Positions 16,992-26,231 of a stretch of DNA of 64,000 nucleotides are shown here, piece by piece. This DNA is from Actinophytocola sp963840275 (GTDB lineage: Bacteria > Actinomycetota > Actinomycetes > Mycobacteriales > Pseudonocardiaceae), in the NCBI GenBank assembly GCA_963840275.1, contig CAWIYK010000005.1:2046001-2110000 (forward strand), in the 5' to 3' direction. The first letter of the stretch is position 1; each line of letters starts with the position of its first letter. The notes beneath the pieces were generated by a model. That model was not told where the DNA came from, ran no database searches, and saw only the letters and a list, made by a program, of their open reading frames with translations. The position numbers and the translations under genes are program-made.

Positions 16992-17189
16992 CAAGGCCTC
17001 CCGATCGGCCATGAACATGAATAAGTTTCATCCATTCGACCACCGGGCGGCGACCCCGTCAAGATCGCCGTTGCATTCGCGCAGCAGTTCGAGCACGTCG
17101 GGTTACCGTTGCGGCCATTTGGCGGCAACCGCCGTGCATTGGAGTGACAATGCGTGACAATTCGTCGCGGAACGTGCACGGTAGAGTTC
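16992..17189. promoter_or_regulatory. Divergent intergenic region with AT-rich palindrome and tandem decamers
   Basis: On the esterase side is ATGAATAAGTTTCAT, an inverted repeat of ATGAA/TTCAT in an AT-rich patch about 20-30 bp upstream of the esterase start, a candidate operator or -10 region. On the other side GTGACAATGC (17144-17153) and GTGACAATTC (17154-17163) form back-to-back direct repeats. Neither can be tied to a named regulator. Confidence 0.35.
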
Positions 17190-18239
17190 ATGACCCAACC
17201 CCGGGTCGACGACCTCATCCGCCGAATGCTGGTCCAGTGCCCACCGGAGCGGGCGGCGGACGTCGTGCCCATCGCGGCCATGCACCATTCCGGCGTGGTG
17301 CTCACCGGCCCGAAGCCCCGCGCGATGGTCCGACACCTCCGCCGCATCGGCTTCGCCGGCCCGATCCTCTGCGACGCCGGCCGCTACACCGGCAAGAACC
17401 GGCTCCGCGCCGGCGCCGGCCTGCGCGCCGCGTGGACCGCCGAACAGCACGACCTCGGCCTCATCGCGCTGACCGACTCCGGCTACCTCGCCGCCGGGGA
17501 CTGGCCGGGGCTGCGCAGACTGCTCGACGACGCGGCGCGGCTGCCACCGCCGGTGCTCGTCACGCTGCCGCTGGCCGCGAACTGGTTCGCGGTGCCGGCG
17601 TGGGTCGACCGGCTGATCGCCCTCCTCGGCGAGGCGCGATTACCGATCGGCGCGATCATCGTCGGCGACACGTTCAACACCCGGCACGTGACCCGCGGGT
17701 TCGTCCGGCTGCTCACCGCCGCCGTGCCGATCGTGTTGCTGCAGTCGGACGTCGGCGCGCTGGGCGCGGTCTGCCACGGCGCGCACGCGGCCGCCATCGG
17801 CACCACGTCGGGCCTGTTCGTGCCGGCGCTGCTCGACTACCTTCGGCCGGCCGTCCTCGCGCGGATCGTCGACCGCACCCCGGATCTCGCGCAGCTGTGG
17901 CCGTGCGACTGTCACGAGTGCGCCGGCACCGTGCCGATCGACCTGTCCCCCGACGGGATCTACCGGCACTCGCTGCACGCGCAGCTCACGATCGGCGACC
18001 AGCTGACCGGCCAACGGCACGACCTCACGGCCATGGCCGCCTCGTGGCACGAGCACTGCGCCCACGCGCTCGCCGTCCACGAGCAGGTCGCCGAGGCGAT
18101 GCCGGCCTGGCCGGAGCCGTCCGCGCTGCGGTGGTGGCACGAGGTCGAGCCGCCGCCGGTCGCGGGCGCCGTCCCGCACCAGAACGCCGACGAGGACGCC
18201 GCCCGGATGCCGGACCGGCTCAACCGCCGCACGTCGTAG
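17190..18239 (+). CDS. Conserved hypothetical protein, TIM-barrel-like with Cys/His cluster
   Basis: A 349-residue soluble protein I cannot name. Alternating strand/helix segments such as VVPIAAMHHSGVVL, GLIALTDSGYLAAG and PIGAIIVGDTFNT suggest a TIM-like barrel. Near residue 243 it has CDCHECAGT, a plausible metal site reminiscent of zinc sites in tRNA-guanine transglycosylase-like proteins, but the resemblance is only by eye. It sits 29 nt upstream of a DUF3516 helicase in the same direction, which hints at an RNA-related role. Confidence 0.65.
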   Translation: MTQPRVDDLIRRMLVQCPPERAADVVPIAAMHHSGVVLTGPKPRAMVRHLRRIGFAGPILCDAGRYTGKNRLRAGAGLRAAWTAEQHDLGLIALTDSGYLAAGDWPGLRRLLDDAARLPPPVLVTLPLAANWFAVPAWVDRLIALLGEARLPIGAIIVGDTFNTRHVTRGFVRLLTAAVPIVLLQSDVGALGAVCHGAHAAAIGTTSGLFVPALLDYLRPAVLARIVDRTPDLAQLWPCDCHECAGTVPIDLSPDGIYRHSLHAQLTIGDQLTGQRHDLTAMAASWHEHCAHALAVHEQVAEAMPAWPEPSALRWWHEVEPPPVAGAVPHQNADEDAARMPDRLNRRTS

Positions 18240-18268
18240 CCGCGGCGCATGGCACGATCGGTGACACC

Positions 18269-20770
18269 ATGACTCTCACCGACGTGCTGCCGGCCGACCC
18301 GGACCCGGACACCCTCTTCGACGCGTTCAGCACCTGGGCGGAGGGGCACGGCCTCTCGCTCTACCCCGCGCAGCAGGAGGCGATGATCGAGGTCGTCTCC
18401 GGGGCCAACGTCATCCTCTCCACGCCGACCGGCTCCGGGAAGAGCATGGTCGCCACCGGCGCGCACTTCACCGCCATGGCCGCGGGCCAGCGCAGTTTCT
18501 ACACCGCGCCGATCAAGGCGCTCGTGTCGGAGAAGTTCTTCGCGCTGTGCGACATCTTCGGCGCCGAGAACGTCGGCATGATCACCGGCGACTCGGCCGT
18601 CAACGCGGCGGCGCCGATCATCTGCTGCACGGCCGAGATCCTCGCCAACATCGCGCTGCGCGAAGGCCCCGCGGCCGACGTCGGCCAGGTCGTGATGGAC
18701 GAGTTCCACTTCTACGCCGAGCCGGACCGCGGCTGGGCGTGGCAGGTGCCGCTGCTGGAGCTGACGAACGCGCAGTTCCTCCTGATGTCCGCGACGCTCG
18801 GTGACGTCACCCGCTTCCAGGAGGACCTCACCCGCCGCACCGGCCGGCCGACCGCGGTGGTCACCTCCGCGGAACGCCCGGTGCCGCTGTTCTACTCGTT
18901 CCGCCTCACGCCGCTGCACGAGACGCTCGAGGAGCTGCTGGCCACCAACCAGGCGCCGATCTACGTCGTGCACTTCACGCAGGTCGCCGCGCTGGAGCGG
19001 GCGCAGGCGCTGATGAGCATCAACGTGTGCAGCCGCGCGGAGAAGGACAAGATCGCCGAGCTGATCGGCAACTTCCGGTTCACCGCCGGGTTCGGCAAGA
19101 CACTGTCGCGCCTGGTGCGGCACGGGATCGGCGTGCACCACGCCGGCATGCTGCCCAAGTACCGCAGGCTCGTCGAACGGCTCGCGCAGGCCGGGCTCAT
19201 GAAGATCGTGTGCGGCACCGACACGCTCGGGGTCGGCATCAACGTGCCGATCCGCACGGTCGTGTTCACCGGACTGTCCAAGTACGACGGTCAGCGGGTG
19301 CGGCTGCTCAAGGCGCGCGAGTTCCACCAGATCGCGGGCCGTGCGGGGCGCGCGGGCTACGACACGGTCGGCAACGTGGTGGTGCAGGCGCCAGAGCACG
19401 TCGTCGAGAACGAGAAGGCGCTCGCCAAGGCGGGCGACGACCCGAAGAAGCGGCGCAAGGTCGTGAAGAAGAAGCCGCCGGAGGGCTCGATCGGCTGGGG
19501 CGAACCGACGTTCCAGCGACTCGTCGAGGCCGAGCCGGAGCCGTTGACTTCGAGCTTCACGGTCAGCCACACGTTGCTGCTCAACGTGATCGGCCGGCCG
19601 GGCGACGCGTTCACCGCGATGCGCAAGCTTCTGGAGGACAACCACGAGGAGCGGCCGGCGCAGCGCAGGCACATCCGCCGTGCGATCGCCATCTATCGCG
19701 CGCTGCTCGCGGCCGGCGTCGTGGAGCGACTGTCCGAACCGGACGAACAGGGTCGTTCGGTGCGCCTGACCGTCGACCTCCAGCTGGACTTCGCGCTCAA
19801 CCAGCCGCTGTCCCCGTTCGCGCTCGCCGCGATCGGGCTGCTGGACCGCGAGGACCCGAACTACCCGCTGGACGTGCTGTCGGTCATCGAGTCCACTTTG
19901 GAGGATCCGCGCCAGGTTCTGTCCGCGCAGCAGCACAAGGCGCGTGGTGAGGCCGTGCAGCTGATGAAGGCCGACGGCGTCGAGTACGACGAGCGGATGG
20001 CGCTGCTCGAGGACGTCACGCACCCGAAACCCTTGACGGAGCTGCTGAACGCGGCGTACGAGACCTACCGGCAGGGGCACCCGTGGGTGTCGGACTACCA
20101 CCTCGCGCCCAAGTCGGTCGCCCGGGACATGTTCGAGCGCGCGATGACGTTCGTCGAGTACGTCAGCTTCTATCAGCTCGCGCGCAGTGAGGGCATGGTG
20201 CTGCGGTACCTGGCCGACTCGTACAAGGCGCTGCGGCAGACGGTGCCGGAGGAGGCCAAGACCGAGGAGCTCGGTGACCTGACGGAGTGGCTCGGCGAGC
20301 TGGTCCGGCAGGTGGACTCGAGCCTGCTCGACGAGTGGGAGCAGCTGACGAACCCGACCGACGAGGTCCCGTCGGCGGACGCGGACGAGCGGGTGCCGGC
20401 CGTCACGACCAACGTGCGGGCGTTCCGGGTGCTGGTGCGCAACGCGTTGTTCCAGCGGGTGCAGCTCGCGGCGCGGCGGCGTTACCACGACCTCGGCGCG
20501 CTGGACGCCGAGGCGGGCTGGGACGCCGACGCGTGGGCCGACGCGCTGGAGGACTACTTCGACGAGCACGACGAGATCCGCCTCGGCCCGGATGCCCGCG
20601 GTCCCAAGTTCCTGATCATCTCCGAGCAGGAGGACCGCTGGCAGGCACGCCAGATCTTCGACGACCCGGCGGGCGACCGGGACTGGGGCTTCACGGCGGA
20701 CATCGATCTGGCGGAGTCCGACGAGATCGGCGCGGCGGCGGTGCGTGTGACAGCGGCCGGACAGCTGTAG
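18269..20770 (+). CDS. DEAD/DEAH-box helicase with DUF3516 domain
   Basis: An 833-residue SF2 helicase. Motif I is STPTGSGKS (about residues 51-59), motif Ia APIKAL, motif II MDEFH (a DEFH variant of DEAH), motif III MSATLG, motif IV region YVVHFTQ, motif V GTDTLGVGINVP and motif VI HQIAGRAGRAGYD. A Lys-rich insert (PKKRRKVVKKK) follows, then the long C-terminal DUF3516 region typical of actinobacterial Ski2-like proteins. RNA unwinding or turnover is the likely role. The ATG at 18269 is the only good start near the domain. Confidence 0.92.
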   Translation: MTLTDVLPADPDPDTLFDAFSTWAEGHGLSLYPAQQEAMIEVVSGANVILSTPTGSGKSMVATGAHFTAMAAGQRSFYTAPIKALVSEKFFALCDIFGAENVGMITGDSAVNAAAPIICCTAEILANIALREGPAADVGQVVMDEFHFYAEPDRGWAWQVPLLELTNAQFLLMSATLGDVTRFQEDLTRRTGRPTAVVTSAERPVPLFYSFRLTPLHETLEELLATNQAPIYVVHFTQVAALERAQALMSINVCSRAEKDKIAELIGNFRFTAGFGKTLSRLVRHGIGVHHAGMLPKYRRLVERLAQAGLMKIVCGTDTLGVGINVPIRTVVFTGLSKYDGQRVRLLKAREFHQIAGRAGRAGYDTVGNVVVQAPEHVVENEKALAKAGDDPKKRRKVVKKKPPEGSIGWGEPTFQRLVEAEPEPLTSSFTVSHTLLLNVIGRPGDAFTAMRKLLEDNHEERPAQRRHIRRAIAIYRALLAAGVVERLSEPDEQGRSVRLTVDLQLDFALNQPLSPFALAAIGLLDREDPNYPLDVLSVIESTLEDPRQVLSAQQHKARGEAVQLMKADGVEYDERMALLEDVTHPKPLTELLNAAYETYRQGHPWVSDYHLAPKSVARDMFERAMTFVEYVSFYQLARSEGMVLRYLADSYKALRQTVPEEAKTEELGDLTEWLGELVRQVDSSLLDEWEQLTNPTDEVPSADADERVPAVTTNVRAFRVLVRNALFQRVQLAARRRYHDLGALDAEAGWDADAWADALEDYFDEHDEIRLGPDARGPKFLIISEQEDRWQARQIFDDPAGDRDWGFTADIDLAESDEIGAAAVRVTAAGQL

Positions 20771-20855
20771 TCAGCACGACCCCCCGCCGGACCACCTGCC
20801 GCCCCGCAGAGACCCGGCCCGCCAGGACGCAGGCTCGCCGCACGATCTCCGCGCG

Positions 20856-20875
20856 CGGCGGCGGCCGGGCCGCCG
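20856..20875. terminator. GC-rich hairpin between convergent genes
   Basis: CGGCGGC (20856-20862) and GCCGCCG (20869-20875) can pair across a 6-nt loop in the 108-bp gap between the helicase and phosphoribosyltransferase genes. There is no T-run, so termination is only suggested by position. Confidence 0.35.
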
Positions 20876-20878
20876 TAG

Positions 20879-21517
20879 TCAGTCCACTGTGGACGCGGCG
20901 AGCAGGTGCCGCACCTCCCGCTCCGGCACCTGCGTAAAGTCCTCGAACCACTCACCGACCGAAGAGAACCGCGACGGCGTCACCGGACACACGATCTCAT
21001 CCGCCAACGGCGCCAACGCGGCAAGCGACTCGGCCGGCGCCACCGGCACCGCCAGCACGATCCGACCCGCGCCGAGGCCGCGCAGCACCCGCAGCGCGGC
21101 GACGACCGTGGCACCCGTGGCGATCCCGTCGTCCACGACGATCACCGTGCGGTCCCGCAGCGTCGGGCGCGGGCCGCCGGGACGCAGGCTCACCGCCCGC
21201 CGCCGGACCTCCCCGCGCTCCCGTTCGACCTGCTCGCGCAGGTCCGCCCACGACAGTCCCATCTCGCGGAGCACCACGTCGTTCCGCACCGTGACGCCGT
21301 CCTCACCGACGGCCCCGACCGCGAGCTCCGGCCGGTCCGGTGCGCCGATCTTGCGCACCAGCACGATGTCCAGCTCGGCGCCGAGCACGGCGGCGATCTC
21401 CGCGGCCACCGGCACCCCGCCGCGCGGCAGCCCCACGACCACGGGACGCGCGTCGCGCAGGTGGGTCAGCCGGGCAGCGAGCACACGACCCGCGTCGGCG
21501 CGATCCAGGAAGCGCAT
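20879..21517 (-). CDS. Phosphoribosyltransferase family protein
   Basis: A 212-residue type I phosphoribosyltransferase. The PRPP-binding loop is VIVVDDGIATGATV, and the N-terminal VVVGLPRGGVPVAAEIA with LDIVLVRKIG is typical of the stand-alone family found in actinobacteria and cyanobacteria. No purine or pyrimidine specificity can be assigned. The ATG at 21517 has GGAGGTGA six bases upstream; a longer frame from 21577 lacks support. It ends STVD-stop, whose codons form a GTCCACAGTGGAC palindrome. Confidence 0.87.
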   Translation of the reverse strand: MRFLDRADAGRVLAARLTHLRDARPVVVGLPRGGVPVAAEIAAVLGAELDIVLVRKIGAPDRPELAVGAVGEDGVTVRNDVVLREMGLSWADLREQVERERGEVRRRAVSLRPGGPRPTLRDRTVIVVDDGIATGATVVAALRVLRGLGAGRIVLAVPVAPAESLAALAPLADEIVCPVTPSRFSSVGEWFEDFTQVPEREVRHLLAASTVD

Positions 21518-21578
21518 GACGTCACCTCCACCCCCATCCTCGCCGGTTCCGGCCGTTCGCGACAGTCGCAAGGGCACC

Positions 21579-21608
21579 TTGCCGCTGTCGAAGCGGCTCG
21601 CGTAGTAT
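21579..21608 (+). promoter_or_regulatory. Candidate leaderless promoter for a small ORF
   Basis: TTGCCG (21579-21584), 18-nt spacer, TAGTAT (21603-21608), then 7 nt to an ATG at 21616. The spacing matches leaderless transcription as in actinobacteria. Confidence 0.45.
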
Positions 21609-21615
21609 CGAACAA

Positions 21616-21798
21616 ATGAGCGATAGAGGGGTCTCGGTCTGCGGCTTTGCCGGTTGCGACCACGCGGACCGGGCCGACCACGACCATGTCATGACGCCGC
21701 CGCCGGAGGGGCGGGAGGCCAACCTCGGCCCGTGCGACCGGCGCCGCCACGCGCGGCGCCGCTTCAGTCCACAGTGGATGGACAGCGGGCCTCGATGA
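21616..21798 (+). CDS. Possible 60-residue Cys/His-rich protein
   Basis: A small frame beginning MSDRGVSVCGFAGCDHADRA with a Cys/His cluster (CGFAGCDH...HDH) and a basic C-terminal half. Third-position GC is high in the middle of the gene. A reasonable -35/-10 pair ends 7 nt before the ATG, which would make a leaderless message. It overlaps the convergent methyltransferase gene by 35 bases. Small metal-binding proteins of this size occur, but I know no family; it may be spurious. Confidence 0.4.
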   Translation: MSDRGVSVCGFAGCDHADRADHDHVMTPPPEGREANLGPCDRRRHARRRFSPQWMDSGPR

Positions 21799-22519
21799 GG
21801 ACCCGCGCGCTGTGCGCGACGAACGGTCCGTCGGCCTCGATCCGGTCGTGCAGCTCCCGCAGCCGCGGGCGGTGCTCGGCCACCGTGAACCCCGGCACCA
21901 TCCAGATCACCTTGCGCAGGAAGTAGACCACCGCGCCGATGTCGCGGAACTCGATGCGCAGCCGCGCCTCGCGGAGGTCGACGACCTCGAGCCCGGCCGC
22001 CTCGGCCCCGGCCCGCGCGCGGCCCGGTTCGCGGCCTTCGCGCGGCTGCGGCCCGAGGAAGAACTCGATCAGCTCGAACACACTGGCCGGCCCCACCTCC
22101 TGCGAGAGGTAGGTCCCGCCGGGCGCCAGGACGCGGGCGATCTCGGTCCACCACGTGGACACCGGATGCCGGCTCACGACGAGGTCGAACACGTTGTCCG
22201 CGAAGGGAAGCGGCGACCCGTCCCCGTTCGCGACCACGGTCGCGCCACGCGGTGCGAGCAGGTCGCGGGCCCGGCCGAGGTTGGGCGGCCACGACTCGGT
22301 GGCGACGGTCACCGGCGCGAGCCGGGGTACGCCGGCGAGCACCTCGCCACCGCCGGTCTGGATGTCGAGCGCCACCGACGCCCGTGCCATCCGCTCCCCC
22401 ATCAGCTTCTGGTAGCCCCACGCGGGCCGCTCCTCGGTGGCCCGCCCGTCCAGCCACGAGAAGTCCCACCCGTCGACGGAGACGGCGTCAGCCTCGGCGA
22501 CCAGCTCGTCGAAAGACAT
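21764..22519 (-). CDS. SAM-dependent methyltransferase
   Basis: A 251-residue class I methyltransferase. SAM-binding motif I is VALDIQTGGGEVLAGVP (Asp in place of the usual Glu-x-Gly-x-Gly start); acidic motif, GDGSPLPFADNVFDLVVSRH as motif II, and LAPGGTYLSQEVGP as post-motif. The substrate is unknown. Its ATG overlaps the nudC stop (ATGA), so it follows nudC in an operon. The C-terminus ends STVD-stop, forming a GTCCACAGTGGAT palindrome at 21777-21789. Confidence 0.85.
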   Translation of the reverse strand: MSFDELVAEADAVSVDGWDFSWLDGRATEERPAWGYQKLMGERMARASVALDIQTGGGEVLAGVPRLAPVTVATESWPPNLGRARDLLAPRGATVVANGDGSPLPFADNVFDLVVSRHPVSTWWTEIARVLAPGGTYLSQEVGPASVFELIEFFLGPQPREGREPGRARAGAEAAGLEVVDLREARLRIEFRDIGAVVYFLRKVIWMVPGFTVAEHRPRLRELHDRIEADGPFVAHSARVLIEARCPSTVD

Positions 22520-23379
22520 CAGTTCTCCTCGAGCCAGGTCTCGACCAGGTGCGCCTCGATGGAGTCCGGCCGTCGGTCGGCGAGGGCGCGGACCTCCGCG
22601 CGGGTGAACCAGCGTGCCTCGATCAGCTCGTCCTCGTCGACGGTGAACTCGTCGGACACGGCGACCGCGCGGAAGCCGATCATCATCCCGGACGGGAACG
22701 GCCACGCCTGCGACGCCTGGTAGCGCACGTCGGACACACGCACCCCGGCCTCCTCGACCAGCTCGCGGCGGACGGCGTCCTCCAGGCTCTCGCCGATCTC
22801 GACGAACCCGGCGAGCGTCGAGTAGGCGCCCTCGGCCGCCCCGCGGTGGCGCGCGAGCAGGCAGCGCCCCCGGTCCGGCGTCTCGACCAGCATGATCACC
22901 GCGGGCTCGATGCGCGGGAACCACAGCTTGCCGCAGCCGGGGCACTTGCGGACGTGCCCGGCGCTCGTGGCGGCGGTCGCGGTCCCGCACGCGCCGCAGA
23001 ACCGCTGGTTGCGGGCCCAGTGGAGCATCCCGCGGGCGTAGGCGAGGGCGGCGGAGCGCTCGCGGTCGAGAGACCGGAACAGGGTGCGGATGTCGACGGC
23101 CGCGTCCGCGCCGGCGAGCCGCAGCGCGTCCGGTTCGTCGACATCGGACAGGTCGGTGGCGAACACCCCGACGGCACCGTCGAGGCCGAGGAACACCAGG
23201 TCGCGGTCGGCCGCGGCCACCTCGACCGGCGCGTCCCCGGTCACCAGGCAGCGGTCGCGCCAGAAGGCGAGCACGCGGGCGTCCGCGCGGAGCCCGTCGA
23301 GCCACCGGTCGTCGGCACGGCGGGCGCCGGCCCGGTCGAGCGACAGGCCGTTGTACGGCAGAGTGACGTTCGTCGGCAC
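22519..23379 (-). CDS. nudC: NAD(+) diphosphatase NudC
   Basis: A 286-residue Nudix hydrolase of the NudC type, cleaving NAD(H) to NMN(H) and AMP and possibly removing NAD caps from RNA. A zinc ribbon (CGACG..CPGCG) precedes the Nudix box GFVEIGESLEDAVRRELVEE; the NADH-pyrophosphatase signature is present as SQAWPFPSG (usual SQPWPFPxS). The GTG at 23379 is preferred: TAGGGT lies 7 nt upstream, giving a leaderless arrangement, and an ATG at 23400 would overlap the divergent gene start. It is followed by the overlapping methyltransferase. Confidence 0.9.
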   Translation of the reverse strand: MPTNVTLPYNGLSLDRAGARRADDRWLDGLRADARVLAFWRDRCLVTGDAPVEVAAADRDLVFLGLDGAVGVFATDLSDVDEPDALRLAGADAAVDIRTLFRSLDRERSAALAYARGMLHWARNQRFCGACGTATAATSAGHVRKCPGCGKLWFPRIEPAVIMLVETPDRGRCLLARHRGAAEGAYSTLAGFVEIGESLEDAVRRELVEEAGVRVSDVRYQASQAWPFPSGMMIGFRAVAVSDEFTVDEDELIEARWFTRAEVRALADRRPDSIEAHLVETWLEEN

Positions 23380-23398
23380 GCGTGCCACCCTAGGACGC

Positions 23399-23911
23399 AT
23401 GGCCACCGAAGACGCGAGCTGTGCGGTAGCCCACGGCGCCGCCCCCGCCCCGGTCGAGACGCGCACGCTGGTCGCGGTGTTCGCGTCGCCGGTCGCGGAC
23501 CTGCTGTTGCGGTACGGCCGCGACCTCGGCTACCGGACGGTGCTGGTCGAGCCGGAACGCGCGCGGGTGCCGGACGACGAGGCCGCGACCGTGCTCACCC
23601 ACTTCCCCGACGACCTCGACGGCGACACCGACATCGTCGCGACGGACCACCACCGGGTCGAGCTGGGCCCGCTGCTGGCGGAGGCGCTGAAGCTGCCCGC
23701 GCGGTGGATCGGCGTGCTGGGCAACCCGCGGCACGCGGGCCCGCACGTCGCGGCGCTGACCGAACTCGGGGTCTCGGAAGCGGACATCGCGCGGGTACAT
23801 CGGCCGATCGGGCTGAACATCGGCTCCCGCACCCCACCGGAGATCGCGATCGCCACCCTCGCGGGCCTGATCGCCGACCGCAACGGCAAACCGGGCGGCT
23901 TCACCTTCTGA
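23399..23911 (+). CDS. XdhC/CoxI-type Rossmann-domain protein (C-terminal part only)
   Basis: A 170-residue protein matching the C-terminal Rossmann domain of XdhC/CoxI factors that handle molybdenum cofactor for xanthine-dehydrogenase-like enzymes: VAVFASPVADLLLRYGRDLGYR, ADIARVHRPIGLNIGSRTPPEIAIA. The N-terminal XdhC domain is missing, and no molybdoenzyme is nearby. The start ATG at 23399 overlaps in opposite directions with a potential nudC ATG, so the two promoters must lie within each other's genes. Confidence 0.82.
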   Translation: MATEDASCAVAHGAAPAPVETRTLVAVFASPVADLLLRYGRDLGYRTVLVEPERARVPDDEAATVLTHFPDDLDGDTDIVATDHHRVELGPLLAEALKLPARWIGVLGNPRHAGPHVAALTELGVSEADIARVHRPIGLNIGSRTPPEIAIATLAGLIADRNGKPGGFTF

Positions 23912-23956
23912 CACCGCCCCGGCGGAAATCCGGATGCGTGACTCCCACGGTCCTCC

Positions 23957-23962
23957 TACCCT
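23957..23962 (+). promoter_or_regulatory. Candidate -10 box of the ABC-F transcript
   Basis: TACCCT ends 7 nt before the GTG of the leader peptide. An AAAT patch (23926-23929) lies just upstream of the -35 region, as seen at WhiB7-type antibiotic-induced promoters; no good -35 consensus is visible. Confidence 0.35.
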
Positions 23963-23969
23963 CGTGATC

Positions 23970-23996
23970 GTGATGCAGCAACTGTTCTTCCTCTGA
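23970..23996 (+). CDS. Leader peptide upstream of ABC-F gene
   Basis: A very short frame, GTG or the following ATG, encodes VMQQLFFL-stop. It lies between a candidate -10 box and an attenuator-like hairpin, 86 bp before the ABC-F start. Ribosome-stalling leaders of this kind regulate antibiotic-resistance ABC-F genes; the QQLFFL sequence is hydrophobic near the end as in other arrest peptides. The role is inferred from layout. Confidence 0.5.
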   Translation: MMQQLFFL

Positions 23997-23998
23997 GG

Positions 23999-24047
23999 GG
24001 ACGACGCCTCCACCGGTACGCCAGCCGCGTACCGGACCTCGTCCTTT
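23999..24047 (+). promoter_or_regulatory. Attenuator-like hairpin before ABC-F gene
   Basis: CCGGTACGC (24013-24021) pairs perfectly with GCGTACCGG (24027-24035) across CAGCC. An outer stem GGACGA (23999-24004) with TCGTCC (24039-24044) extends it, and TTT follows at 24045. The structure begins two bases after the leader stop codon, so a ribosome stalled on the leader would cover its 5' arm and let transcription continue. Confidence 0.6.
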
Positions 24048-24081
24048 CCGCTCATCACCTCTCGTTGGAGGCAGTTCCCTC

Positions 24082-25671
<1,590 letters not shown>

Positions 25672-25719
25672 CCGGCAATCAGGACGCAGATCGTCCGGAT
25701 TGGCTACTACGGTGCCGGC

Positions 25720-26073
25720 ATGGCTATCGCACGCTTCCCCAGCTTCGTCCTCGACTGTCCCGACTCGAACGCGCTCGCGACCTTCTACGGCACGCTGCTG
25801 GACTGGAAGATCGACGCCTCCGACGGTTGGGCCGACATCCGCGGCGACGGGCAGTGCATTTCCTTCCAGCAGGTGGACGCCTATGTCGCGCCGCAATGGC
25901 CGACCCAGGAGCCGCCACAGCAGATGCACCTCGACGTGGTCGTCGACGACCTGGACGTCGCCGAGGAAGCGGTGCTCGCGCTCGGCGCGACCAAGCACGA
26001 GCACCAGCCCGGCACCTCGTTCCGGGTGTTCCTGGACCCGGCGGGGCATCCGTTCTGCCTGTGCGTGAACTGA
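25720..26073 (+). CDS. VOC/glyoxalase-fold protein
   Basis: A 117-residue protein with a single vicinal-oxygen-chelate half-fold pair: FPSFVLDCPDSNALATFY at the start, QQMHLDVVVDDLDVAEE in the middle and FRVFLDPAGHPFCLCV at the end. Candidate metal ligands are His70 and a Glu/His near the C-terminus. Such stand-alone proteins are common in actinomycetes and include bleomycin-type resistance and dioxygenase-like members; no substrate can be named. It follows the ABC-F gene by 48 bp. Confidence 0.82.
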   Translation: MAIARFPSFVLDCPDSNALATFYGTLLDWKIDASDGWADIRGDGQCISFQQVDAYVAPQWPTQEPPQQMHLDVVVDDLDVAEEAVLALGATKHEHQPGTSFRVFLDPAGHPFCLCVN

Positions 26074-26156
26074 CCGCCGCACGAGCACGACCCACCCGCG
26101 TGTCCAACGCCCAGGACGGGTGAGTTCGACATTCGCGCACGGGCCGACCTCGCAGG

Positions 26157-26203
26157 TTGCCGACCTCGCCGAGCACGGGTAGCTTACTAAGCGCTTGCTT
26201 AGT
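26157..26203 (+). promoter_or_regulatory. Promoter and palindromic operator of the acyl-CoA operon
   Basis: TTGCCG (26157-26162), 17-nt spacer, TAGCTT (26180-26185). Directly downstream is the palindrome ACTAAGC-GCTT-GCTTAGT (26186-26203), covering the start of transcription. Its core matches nine of ten fixed positions of the KstR2-type consensus as I remember it (AnCAAGnnCTTGnT on the complementary strand). The TetR gene at the end of the operon is the likely ligand-responsive repressor. Confidence 0.65.
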
Positions 26204-26231
26204 TCACCCGACTCAGCGTGGAGGAGAACCC

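Noticed and set aside
17960..20569. An 869-codon minus-strand frame
   Set aside because: Mirror of the helicase gene, no motif, same GC artefact. The same applies to 5682-8234, 36479-39727 beyond the MBL gene, and 41361-43952.
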